A stretch of 64,000 bases of DNA, taken from assembly GCA_020740775.1 (NCBI GenBank), contig JAHEWK010000002.1, positions 1,984,001 through 2,048,000 on the forward strand, read 5' to 3'. Position numbers and translations under genes: made by a program. Origin of the DNA: Ilyonectria destructans. Its lineage: Eukaryota > Ascomycota > Sordariomycetes > Hypocreales > Nectriaceae. How positions within the stretch are numbered: the stretch's first letter is position 1; every line of letters begins with the position of its first letter. Shown here one piece after another: positions 48,407-58,929 of the stretch. The notes under the pieces are model-generated. The model was not told where the DNA came from and ran no database searches. It saw nothing but the letters and a program-made list of their open reading frames with translations.

Positions 48407-49737
48407 TCATTCAAGTCCCCTCCAGCCCTCGAGCCATGGGTGCGTCCTAGCCCCTGGGACTACCAATGCCTCTGTATCTCGATCACCCATTATATCCCCC
48501 ATGCAATAGTTTATCATTTTAAGGGTAGCTTCGCGCGATGGTTCTAGGTTTATGTTATCGCTGCATTGCCTGGCATCATCCAGGGGAATTGTGTCCAGGC
48601 AGTCAGCCACCTCCTCAACAAACCTGCCATTATCCTTCCGGAACCCAAGCTGAATATTACAACTAATAACAGTCTGCCCCTTCTTAATCCACCAGATCCA
48701 GTGTTTGTATGTTCTTGTAGAGCAATACTCCAGCGACGGCCAGAGTTCGAGCTCTATCGCTTTCTTTGGGACAACTCTAAAAGGTCGCCACGAGAATAGA
48801 GTAGAGGCTGTGTCTTGCAAGCAGAAGTTATAGCGATGCTCAGTAGGTTAGCCCTTGTCACCGAGCATTTCAACCCCACGTAAGCACGTGATGGTTCTTC
48901 ATTTAGGAAAGACTCAGGCGACCCAGTCCAGGCAGACACAGTGGTATCCGGTGAGGCCATCGACGCATATCCCCAACGTTCTTCAAGCGTCTCTAGGTAA
49001 CGCACAATAAAGCCAGGAATAGCAGGGCTCCCAAGAAGGAAGATGCCAAGCCACCATAGCGCAACCCTCGGCCGACGGAGTGCAAAAGTTTTCGAAATGA
49101 TGTCCAAATTTCCAGTGTCGATAATCGGACGTAGTACATTGAGAATAGAGCTCAACCACGGGCTAACAGTATTGCACTGAACATTCGGCTGCCAGAATAT
49201 ACTCCAAATGATAGACCCAACAGAGCCTGGGTGCATGCTCAATGTCATGTAATACCGAAGGTCAGCGACATATTGCCGTATAGGAATAATTTCCATTTTA
49301 TCAATTAGGTTCTTTGAAAGCGTAGAGGTGAAGAATTGCGGCTCTAAGTCAACAGCACGGTAAAATGCCAGTGCTAGTGCCGCCAAAAACCCGGCCGTTA
49401 CGGGGGATAAGGGGCCTCGGCTGTCGCTATTGCGTCTGCTAGGTTTGAATCCATACAGAGTGCAAAGCTCTATGAGAAGCTTTGTAGCCTTGGCAGAAGT
49501 GGGTGGTGACTCATTCAGAGAGAAGGTTAAAGCCCCATCAATAAAGATAGCAAATTGGGAGTTGCCAGAGCAAAAAGCTGCCCATGGTGCGAAACCTCCT
49601 CCTTCAACTGACAAGCCGGGTTTGGGCGCGAGGATGGCACACAGCCACTTGACCAGATCGTAAGACGCGGAGTTCCCTAGGTGAAGGTTGACGTTACCTC
49701 GTCGAGCTCGGGAATCCTTAGTTGGCTTCAGTTGCAT
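48407..49737 (-). pseudogene. Uncharacterised fungal protein gene with probable frameshift
   Basis: A 327-codon frame (49737-48754) starts with ATG and encodes a mostly hydrophobic/globular protein (WLCAILAPKPG, ALWWLGIFLLGSPAIPGFIV). It ends in unconserved-looking LELSQRKR. A second minus-strand frame, open from above 48780 to 48407, reads SWRPFRVVPKKAIELELW and YKHWIWWIKKGQ, which looks like the natural continuation: the combined reading PLLYS|WRPFRVVPK fits better than either frame alone. The frames overlap near 48790-48800 and differ by one base step. No good intron bridges them in phase; the GTGACA...CAAG candidate gives the wrong phase. I therefore interpret a single indel and a disrupted gene. 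It resembles lineage-specific fungal proteins of unknown function that carry a Trp-rich C-terminal motif. Sequencing error is the main alternative. Confidence 0.5.
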
Positions 49738-49931
49738 TGCATGTGAAGTGTAAATAGCTCTTTTCCTCTGAAGTTCTCAGAATCGTACTGAGAATATATA
49801 AGACCAGCATAATATCAACAGTAGCAGGCCTCGCGGGGTGGCCGGATTAAACCGGTAGCTGGGGCTTTGGGGCTTTTACCATAACACGCGCTGGATTAAA
49901 AAGACGCCCGGAACTCAATTGGTGAGGAGTA

Positions 49932-50600
49932 TTAAAGGCAGAAATATTTTTGCATGCCATACAGATGTTCGAGATCCAAGTCCTTATGGTGATTATGACT
50001 ATCTACGTCATGCTCGCCGCATGGTACGTGCCATAATAGCTGTCCAGTCAATACACCATGTTTTGGCAGAGCTTTAGGTAGCGCAGGGACATCCTTCAAG
50101 ATAATGGAAGGGTCGTTGAGTCCCGCTGATAAGGAATTCCGAGGAAGGGACTGGGCTGACACGACACATCGCCTCCAAGTTTCTTGGCCTTCCTGGAAAA
50201 CACGATCAATCTCGCTCGGCTTAGGTATGAGAATATCATCATCCGCGCCTATGAGTTTCTCAGCCGCAGGTGAGGCTGACTTAGTAGACACGGTTGACGT
50301 GGCAGACGTGCCATCATCAGAGGAAAAATCAGCACCCAGTTGTTCTAATTCGCCCGTATCCAACTCGACTAGATCGCTGTTCGCTTTGTCGTAATCGGTC
50401 AGGATTGTGTGCTTCCCTGTTTGTATCCAAGAGTAGATTTGGGCGTCACGGACGTCCATAGGAGACAAGTCGACTAGGGGAACCTGAGATAATGGAGGAA
50501 TGTGATAGCGTGGTGTGCTGTATGACTCGGCAAACCCGACTATTACTTCACCGTCTCTCCCCTTGTGCCGTAAATACAATTGCTCAAAAATTGGCTGAGA
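49932..50600 (-). CDS. Orphan protein fragment, 5' end unresolved
   Basis: A minus-strand frame of about 222 codons (PIFEQLYLRHKGRDGEVIVGFAES ... YGMQKYFCL, of which only the ends are named here). There is no ATG near its 5' end. The frame begins just after CTTCTCTCAG, a good 3' splice site at about 50601, so an upstream exon is likely. The visible part is soluble, acidic and Ser-rich in the middle, with His-rich HVPCGEHDVDSHNHHKDLD near the C-terminus. I do not recognise a family. It lies next to the disrupted gene in the accessory patch and has the same orientation, so both could be remnants of one locus, but the 194 bp between them contain stops. Confidence 0.35.
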   Translation of the reverse strand, partial: SQPIFEQLYLRHKGRDGEVIVGFAESYSTPRYHIPPLSQVPLVDLSPMDVRDAQIYSWIQTGKHTILTDYDKANSDLVELDTGELEQLGADFSSDDGTSATSTVSTKSASPAAEKLIGADDDILIPKPSEIDRVFQEGQETWRRCVVSAQSLPRNSLSAGLNDPSIILKDVPALPKALPKHGVLTGQLLWHVPCGEHDVDSHNHHKDLDLEHLYGMQKYFCL

Positions 50601-52041
50601 GAAGTGCTGTCTGGAAACAACTGTGTTTTCACTCAGTTCATGTTGGACAACATAACGTTAACTTCGGCGAAGTAAAGCACGTGTCATTAGCATTGTTTTA
50701 TGTCACGTGGCTACTTGATGGGTGGTGAAGGAACAGAAGAACATCCCAGGGCACATCACCTATAATTACGGCAAGCCCAAAGCGATCCCGTTGGCAAGCT
50801 GCCTGAAATTCCCAGTGGTGCAATAATAAGTGGACCGCAATGCCCAAGGTAGTATTCTGAATGTTTAATTTTGCCGAGAACCTAAAGCAAATATAGACTT
50901 GAGTAACATTGTAACTTACGTATTGTGGCGATGCCAAAGCAGGGTTGTTTGTTTCAAAGGCTGGGCTACGATCCGCACGAGGGCCACATGTGCTTGAATA
51001 AACAGGACTTTGACAAAGCTGAGATGTGCCGAAACAACGCAGTGTAACATACGCGATGAAATGATTTTGCCCAGGACCAGCAGTTTCAATAACGGATGCT
51101 TTTTTATGTGTTTGCGATGTGCACGTGTGACATCACCATGATACAGCCTAGATGCTTAAGGCTTGGCAAAGAAGATGGAAATAAAATAAAATAAAACATG
51201 AGCGTCAGTATGCGCAATGCCTGAGGTATTGTGACGAAGCATTTTTGTGATCTCGAGGACACCGGGTCACTAATGATGAAAAGCTGCTTTGTTTGTGTAG
51301 ACCATCAGCACGAAAAGATAATGCATCTTATCCTTGCGAGCTCCCTCCCCTGCGACAAGGCCTCAGGACACGGCGCTAGTGCTCTTCTCGGGCGCTGGGC
51401 CACTATGTAGGCACCTGAGGGAACATTTTTAGCAGCAATTTGGCCGTAATAGGTGGGGATGCTGCTGGAGCTCAGCTCAGCCCCTCTGATCCCCGATGGA
51501 TGACGAACGTGTGGCGGGCAGGTTGACGAGCCGGCCAATGAGAGCAACGCCCGGGTCACGGCAGCCAGAGCGAGCGACCTGCTGGAGACAGCAGCCTGAT
51601 GGACGATTGATACCATCTCCATCTCCATCTCACTCGCAGCGCTGGCCAACTCTTCCCTCCATCTTTCCTCCCCGTATCCCGCACTCGCATCCCAGCGCCT
51701 GTTCGTATGCAACCCGAGTCCGAAGCCTCAGCCTCAGCCTTCCCCGCCCGCCCCCTAAGGATCGAGCCTACGTAACGCCTACGACGACCACCCATAGCCT
51801 GAGCCACCTGCCAACGACCACCCGCCCACGACCACCACACCAGACGGACCGCACAAGAACGACGTGCGACGTCCTTTTTTCTTGTCGTCTTTCGCCCTTC
51901 GTCCCTCCCATTTCCATAATACCCCAAGGCGATCGCATCGACCACCAGATCAACCTCGCCGTCCACCTTCGCGCATATCCCCTCCCTCAGCTTGCCTGAC
52001 CACCTCTTGCCGCCTGCCTGGCAGCACCACCACAGCCCACC
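50601..52041. other. HSE1 upstream region
   Basis: About 1.4 kb. It may include a short 5' exon of the minus-strand orphan near 50601-50720. The last 450 bases (51590-52040) are C/T-rich and form the HSE1 promoter and leader, including CTCAG repeats near 51727. No other gene supported. Confidence 0.45.
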
Positions 52042-54329
52042 ATGTTTCGAGCAGCAGCAGCTGGGCCTTTCGACGATGCCGTCGGTACGTTTACCTCTTC
52101 TCAATCCATGTCCACTTGTATATCCACGCCAGCCCATATCCATCTGCCTTCCTTGGCCGTCTCCTCTGCCGCCCGTCCCTACGCAAGCGACAGCCGAGCC
52201 ATTCAAGAAATGCCCCGCGCAGGCAGCCGTCCTCGACTTAAATAGAGAACTGACAATACCCTAGCCAAGGCTACCGACGAGAACCTCACCTCCGAGGACT
52301 GGGGCGCCATCATGGAGGTCTGCGACAAAGTCACCAGCGACCCAAACGGCCCCAAAGAGGTCGTCCAAAGCATGATCAAGCGTCTCGCCCATCGCAACGC
52401 CAACGTCCAGCTCTACACCCTTGAGGTATGCATCCCTACGGCAGCTCTACACTCGCATCTTTCTAACATCTTCAACAGCTCGCACACGCCCTCTCCCAGA
52501 ACTGCGGCAAGCCCATGTGCCGCGAAATCTCCAGCCGCGCCTTCACCGATGCTCTCCACCGCCTCGCCAGTGATCGCAACACCCATAGCCAGGTTAAGCC
52601 CAAGGTCCTCGAGCGCATGAAGGAGTGGACCGAAATGTTCAGCGACGACCCCGAGCTCGGCATCATGAGCCAGATCTACTACATGGTCAAGAAGAGCAAC
52701 CCCACCATCCACCCTCCCAGCGCACCACAAAAGCGTGGCCTCACCGATGTCGATCGCCAAAAGGAGGAGGACGAGCTTCAGATTGCCCTCAAGCTGAGCT
52801 TGGAGGATGAGGAGCGCAAAAAGGTCACCCCGGCCGGTTCTGGCAATCAAGCCGGTTCCAGCGGCCAGCAGGAGGCCGCCGCGCCCGCTGCGCCCGCGGG
52901 AACCACAGCTGCCACAGTCAGCCGAGTCCGAGCCCTGTTCGACTTTGCCCCCTCGGAGCCCGGCGAACTCGAATTCAAGAAGGGGGACGTCATTGCCGTT
53001 CTCGAGAGCGTTTACAAGGACTGGTGGCGAGGCTCCCTCCGGGGCAAGACCGGCATCTTTCCTCTCAACTACGTTGAGAAGCTGACCGACCCAACCCCGG
53101 ATGAGCTGCAGCGTGAGGCCCAGATGGAGGCCGAGGTCTTTGCGGAGATCAAGAACGTTGAGAAGCTATTGACTCTGCTGAGCACCACCAACACGGCACC
53201 CAAAGATGAAGATAACGAGGAGATTTCAGTATGTTCCATTTCTTGGAGACGGAAGGGTGAAGCCTAGTGTGCTAATGATTTTGCAGAAGCTCTATCACCA
53301 AACGTTGGCCATCCGACCGAAGCTGATCAAGTTGATTGAGAAGTATTCGCAGAAGAAGGGTGAGTATATGTGCTCCTTCGCTGTGTAAACCCTCGCTCAC
53401 AGACCATAGACGACTTCACCCAGCTTAATGAAAAGTTCATCAAAGCTCGACGGGATTACGAAGCCCTCCTTGAGTCCTCTATGGCCCACCCGCCCCAGCA
53501 CAGCTACCAGCAGTATGCTCTTCGGCCAGGACCTCCGGGAACGGGCTATGGAGGATACCCTCCTCAGCCGCCACCGGAGCAAGACCAGAGATACACTGTT
53601 CCCCGTCAGGGTAAGTCACTCGCCTCCATCTGAACTGGCCATAACAGATACTGACCACGTCCAGACCACGTCCCATACCAAACCTCGTCTCCTCCTCCTA
53701 ACTTCCAGCCTCAATCGCAAAACACAGCCCCCTTCTATGTTGCCGGTGCCGAAATTCCGCCCACCCAGCAGCAGTACCCGCCGAGGAACCAGACTCCCGC
53801 CGACGGCAGACAGCCCGCTCCCATCAACACCTCTCCTCCCGCCCAGGCCTACACCCCATACTCTCACCCTCCTCCCCAGGACCCCAACCCGTACTCCCAG
53901 CGACCCTCGAGCACTTACGGCGCTCAGGAGCTGGCTACGTCGGTCTACGACTCGCCCATCGCGCCGAACAACCCCAACTCGGCTGCCACGTACTCAAGCT
54001 CCGTGTACTCGCCTGATGAGCAGAACAACAACTCGCATCCCTCCAACTCATATGCCCCCCAGCAGCAACAACCGCCCCCAGCCCAGTATAAGAGCTACAT
54101 GCCTCCCGACCAGGCGCCCCCTGCCGTTCCAACCGGCCAGCCCCCACAGCCTCCGCATAATGTTATGACGCCACCTCCTCAGCAGCCCGGCAGTAGTGCA
54201 TACGATTCCCGCCACAACCTGCCCAGCCAGGCTGCTGGCCAACAACAGTACAAGCCCTATGTCCCCCCGGGTGATGCTCCCTCAGCTCCAGCTCCCAACG
54301 ACTACTATCGACCGAACGGTGTGTACTAG
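52042..54329 (+). CDS. HSE1: Class E vacuolar sorting protein Hse1 (ESCRT-0 STAM-like)
   Basis: Six exons (52042-52084, 52265-52425, 52479-53228, 53287-53359, 53410-53610, 53665-54329) give 630 residues. Domains in order: VHS (about 10-145; ATDENLTSEDWGAIMEVCDKV, MIKRLAHRNANVQLYTLELAH), ubiquitin-interacting motif near 165-180 (DELQIALKLSLEDEE), SH3 near 218-275 (ALFDFAPSEPGELEFKKGD, WWRGSL, GIFPLNYVEKL), a GAT-like coiled region (LYHQTLAIRPKLIKLIEKYS), then a long Pro/Gln/Tyr/Ser tail. Hse1 pairs with Vps27 to form ESCRT-0, which captures ubiquitinated cargo on endosomes. All five introns carry GT-AG ends, and each join restores the family sequence. Intron 1 (180 bp) follows a 14-residue first exon (MFRAAAAGPFDDAV), typical of Hse1. 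Length is in the usual range for filamentous fungi. Confidence 0.95.
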
Positions 54330-55431
54330 AGTGTACGTACGCCCGAGTCTTCGTTAGAGACTCGCAAAGCGGATGCGCTGGGGTTTGAATAGTGACTTGC
54401 GCAAGTACTTTCTTACGGTATCACGATGAATGTGTATTTGGGTGGGACGGGGTTTTCTCGATACTTTGAGACTTAACATGTACTATACCACTACGGCCGA
54501 AATCATTCATTCTTTTGGTCTGTCGTTTGATGAGAAGTTGCGTTGGGACTTTACATGATAGTAGCTATATTAGGTGCTACAATGCGATTCTACCTTTCCT
54601 CATTACGAACATGCGGTTCAATGTCCAGTGACATTCGTAGAATCTTCTCGCATGTGAGTATGGTTTTGCCATATGTCGTATCTTCTCTCCATCTACTCGA
54701 TTTACAGTCAAAATCAGAGAATGGTCTGGTCTACATATCAACACTTAGTGTGCTTTAGCACCTCGGTGCGGTCGTTGAAATCCTCCGCTCATGTTTTGCA
54801 ATCGGTTGAATATGACGACTAAGGTCTTGAAAAATGCTGTACAGTAACAATACTTCTGAGCAAACTCGTTTGTTAACCAGCACAGGCGGAAAAAGACCAC
54901 CGGAACGGCGCGCCGTAGACAGCTTTGCTTGCCCTTACGACAGCTTCCGTTAGCATCAGACCTAGTATCTTTTACTGGGCGTGGAGGTGCCACATTATAA
55001 CGACGAATGTACACATTTCTCTTGCTGGTGATGGATTAACCTGGTGATTTTTTTCACCAGACTCTTATATTGGATCGCAACATCTTAGATGAGTATCTGA
55101 GCGAGACGTTTATTGAGCAATCGCTGATATCTGTGAGCCTGTAGCTACCACTCAAACTCCTTGTGCGACTGAAGCCTTTGATCTTTGTTGATCTTCCTCA
55201 GTTCTCAACTAGCCAGTTCCCATTCGCCCCAAAGGCCGTGTAGCTTGAAATTGTGGTGATTGCACCCGATTTTCCTCCCATTCAAATGCAAAGCCAAGTA
55301 GACGCCGTAGTCTACTCCATGTCCGTCCATTGTAATCATCGCACCATCAACCCCCGTTCTCAGCAAGTAACCGCCTCAACACCCATGCTTCTACTCAAAG
55401 CCCAGTTCTCTCATCGTTATCTACCAGCCCC
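54330..55431. other. Convergent 3' regions of HSE1 and F-box-like gene
   Basis: 1.1 kb between convergent stops. Only short frames without protein features; moderately AT-rich. No repeat or RNA gene recognised. Confidence 0.45.
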
Positions 55432-58193
55432 TCAAACAAATCGAGCTCTCTTTGGAGAACTCCCTTCCGATCCCGTACTCCCATCTCGAGAAATAGAGCC
55501 GTCTGGAGAAATAAAATCATCGAGCTCATCCCGGCTTCTCCTCAGCCCGCCAGTCGGGCCGGTGAGGTCAATCACTTGAGGCTCCCCTTCGATCCCAGCG
55601 GTTGGGGCTCTCGTGGTCTGTCCGCTGCCTCGGGCGCTGGAAGACCGGACGATGTCATTGTACGGGGTTCCACTAACAAACAAGCCGCTCTCCGCTCGTA
55701 GTTGCCGGCCCGGCGTAGCGAATTGCCTAGAGGCTGGAGTTCCGTTCCGAGAGCTTGATGTCCGCACAGGAGGCGGCATGGAGTTTCCAGCCACTGCTGG
55801 CGTAGAGCCCTGTCGCGGATCTGGTGATTCGACTTTGGCTATAAACTCCAACTGCTCTTGGGTGGAGGGACTGAGGACGAAGAGAGAAGACTCTTCACCT
55901 GGCTGGAGGACCTGTTGCTGATCCTGGTTGGGATCGTCGTTTAGAGCTGGTTGAGGGCCATCAGTCACCCCAGATTCATCTGAGTTGTCATTATCGACTG
56001 GCCGCGAGAAGTGGCTGGGCGCACCAGGAGAGGCTCTTCCTGTCATAGCATCCGATTCGGAAAATGACTCCTCCTCATCGCTGGTCAGATCGATAATTGT
56101 TCTGTCAGATGCTGGTGATTCTCTTTCGGGTGCGCGAGGAAAGCCTCCCTCCATAGATGCAAAGTCGAAGCTGATGTCGATTTCTGCGGCACCGCCACCA
56201 CTTCCTCCATCCGAACCATCGTCGTCGTCACTTTCGTCCTCGCCATCTCCTCCACCATCTCCTCCTCCAGAACCAGGACCGGGCGAATTTCCGTCATCTG
56301 AGCCATCCGACTCACTGTCAGAGTTCTCATCGTCGTCTTCGGAGTCACTGGAGTCGACCACAATAGTCGGCGGTCGATGAATGGCATTGCGATGGTCAGG
56401 ACGAGGTGATGGTGGCGCTCCAAACGCACCTCTCCGTTCGATAGCCTGACCCACGGCAATTCGGTCTGTTTCACAAGCCCTGTAGCGATCTACTAGCGGT
56501 GCGAGGTAGCCAAATCTAGACAGTCTGAGGTCCTCTGCAACCTTTGGGCGGCGGACGGCATTGTTGACGTCCATGACAAACGTAAAGTCCCGTACAGGCG
56601 TCTTTGTCCTCCTCTCGATCCACTGGTCGTAGTCCAAGAACGTCACCATCTCCATGCCACGGAGCATGTGGATGTAATCCAGTCCCTGTAGGGTCCGCAG
56701 AGAGCGAAAACGTCTGTAGTTTGGTTGCTCTGTTGTCTCTTCTGCCATGTAGCGGACAATGCCCCTGGGCTCATGCTTGCGACGCATGTAGGCTGGAGCA
56801 GATTCCTGAACATGGACAACAAGAGTCTTCAAGCGGCTGGCTTGTCCAAGCCACGTTAGAGGCACTGTTCGTCTCGATCGGTACTTTCCTCGTAGGTTCG
56901 GCGCGAATGACAGCGACTGGGAGCCTGTCCACAAAATCTCAATGTCCTGGACTCGTTGGAGTTTTTGCTTGATTCCAGACGCAAAGCGGCCCTATTCGCC
57001 AAGCGAGGAGAAGCAAAACTTGTTCCCAGAGTAGAAGAGGTTTGCTCCAATGTAGTTCCATCTCTTTGAAACCAAGAGGGGAGCAAGAAGCTCTTGGGGC
57101 TTCGTGGCGAAGGTGATGCTCACCTTGCTCTTGCCCACGTGAAACCGGTGGAGCGGAGATATCTCCCCTCTGCAGTTCAGAGGGACTACTGTCGGCTCAC
57201 GGTGTGGATCGAGGCGAGAAATTGCATGGACCACCTGTCCATCGAAGACCAGAACCATCCGAAGAATCTTAACCTGGAGGTTGGAATCCAGCTGGTCGAA
57301 AGGAAAGATGCCCTGCACCTCAACCAGTTCGTTACGTGCGCCAAGCTCAAGTCCTTCAAGTTCATCGGCGTCCTCAGCCTCTTCTTCATCTTCAGCCACT
57401 TCTTCATCTTCGTTCGGAGTTCTGAGCCGGAGATCTGGGTGGGTTTTATTCGGATGAGGTGACATGTCTGCAAAATAGCTGTTAGTAAAGAAAGGCAGCA
57501 GTAACTCCAGAGATTCACACTCACTCGTTTCTCGGCAGGTTAATTTGTAGACGTCTTCCCAGCCCTGGATGCCTCGGGGTAACATGTGGTGGTTACCCTC
57601 GACCCAGTTTGTCACAACTCCTGGATATGACTTTGGTTGGTGGTTAGCAACGGAAGAAGAGGTTGAAGGGTCATAAAACTCACTGGTTCCGTCTTTCGAT
57701 TTCCAAAACGGAGGCGTTGAATCGACTCGCCCCGATCTCGAAGCTCCCGTCTGAGACGCCTTATTTCTCTCGCTTGTTCTAGGATTGTTCCCCTCTGGGC
57801 CTCGAACATCAACTTGTAGTATTGGTACACCACAAAGAGGTGATCCCAATGGGGCTTGCATGTGGCTCCGCATGCGCCACACCAGTCAGGCCACACAATG
57901 TTATCCTCGTTGAAAGGCACGTCATCTGGATTTGGAAAGTCACCACGTTCAGTGTCACCATCACTATCGTCACCCCCGGGGTCTGAGGGGTCTGGTGTAG
58001 GCTCTCCACCAGGGTGATTGAGAATGGCCTCAGCATCGCCAATTTCTTCATCATCATCGCCGCCACCCAAATCGGGCATGCCAGGTAGCTCATAATGATT
58101 CAGTCCATTGTCGTTTAGTTCGGGATTCTGGTCAGCATTATCAGCGACCACGAGCTCCAGGTGTTCGACGCTTTCATTCTCGGTTTCGGACAT
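55432..58193 (-). pseudogene. F-box-like fungal protein gene with in-frame TAG
   Basis: Three exons on the minus strand (58193-57684, 57630-57525, 57467-55432) with introns of 53 and 57 bp, both with clear branch sites (GCTAACC, TACTAAC). Exon 1 encodes an acidic region, a CGACGATC pair and a basic coiled coil (ILEQAREIRRLRRELRD). Exon 3 has an F-box-like start (FPFDQLDSNLQVKILRMV), then LLVSKRWNYIGANLFYSGN and FCFSSLGE. A TAG at 56994-56992 follows, and the same frame continues without interruption as GRFASGIKQKLQRVQDIEILW for 519 more codons into a Ser/Asp/Glu-rich tail ending KRARFV. FSSLGE-x-GRF reads as one conserved block, so the stop cuts a functional unit. Without the stop the protein would be about 883 residues; with it, 363. 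Nonsense mutation, sequence error or read-through are the options. Function is unknown; SCF-type ubiquitin ligase involvement is only inferred. Confidence 0.65.
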
Positions 58194-58929
58194 GGTGGGT
58201 GGTGAAGTGGTGGAAGGAGGAGCTGAGGTACGAAGAGGACGGGAGATCTGAGAGTCAAAGAAGCAGACAGAGAGAAGGAGTGTGTGAAGAGAAGAACCAA
58301 AAAGGCTCTGGAGAGGAGAGGAGAGGGGATGTTGGAAGGGACGAAAGGTTCAGAGGGATGAAGAAAGAAGAGAGGAGGGAGGGAGAGAGGGTTGAAGTTA
58401 TATAGACAGGCACCTAAGGGCCTAACTTAGAGATGAAGGAAGAGAGGAGGGAGAGAGGGGAATCGGAAGAGAAAGAGGTGATGGGGTATGAAGGAAGAGA
58501 GGAGGGAGAGAGGAGAAGCGGAAGAGAAAGAGGTGATGAGGTATGAAGGAAGAAGGGAGAAGAAGCCTCGAGGAATTGAAGATATATAGACAGCTGGTAG
58601 GAGCCTAACCTAAGAGATGAAAGATTGAGGGAGCAGAGACAGGAGAGATAGAGGAGAAAGAGATGCGGAGTCTCAAAGGAAGAAGAGAGGGAAAAAGCTT
58701 GAGGAAATGAAGATATTTGGACAGCTTGTAAGAGCCTAAGCTAAGGAATGAAAGAGGTGCGCAGACCAACATGAGGGTGCGGCGCTGAATCATAACACTG
58801 CTGCTATCGTCCGAAACGCAAATGGGCCAGTTGATATAGCGACTGAATCCGTAACTCTTACATACACTATCATCCCCAGTCATGGAATAAAAAACCAACC
58901 CAGTTTCCTAAAGGGGCAGCACTCGGCAA
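58194..58929. other. GA-rich repeat-bearing leader of the F-box-like gene
   Basis: The plus strand is strongly purine-rich, so the minus-strand leader is CT-rich, as in other genes of this window. It holds an imperfect tandem array (separate entry) and then about 180 bp of ordinary sequence before the ketopantoate reductase-like stop. Confidence 0.6.
58394..58750. repeat. Compound GA-rich tandem array
   Basis: A 43 bp element (GAAGNTATATAGACAG ... CCTAACNTAGAGATGA) occurs at about 58394, 58578 and 58709, the third more diverged. Between the first two lies a 55 bp unit repeated twice (58435-58489 and 58490-58544), with a third partial at 58545, made of GAAGGAAGAGAGGAGGGAGA and GGAAGAGAAAGAGGTGATG. 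Copies differ by several bases, suggesting an older expansion than the 37 kb minisatellite. Confidence 0.85.

Noticed and set aside
48780..48810. Programmed ribosomal frameshift linking the two frames
   Set aside because: No slippery heptamer or downstream structure is visible; a simple indel is more likely.
55432..56991. Separate gene starting after the TAG
   Set aside because: No ATG occurs near the conserved GRFASGI segment in that frame and the sequence continues the upstream protein motif directly.
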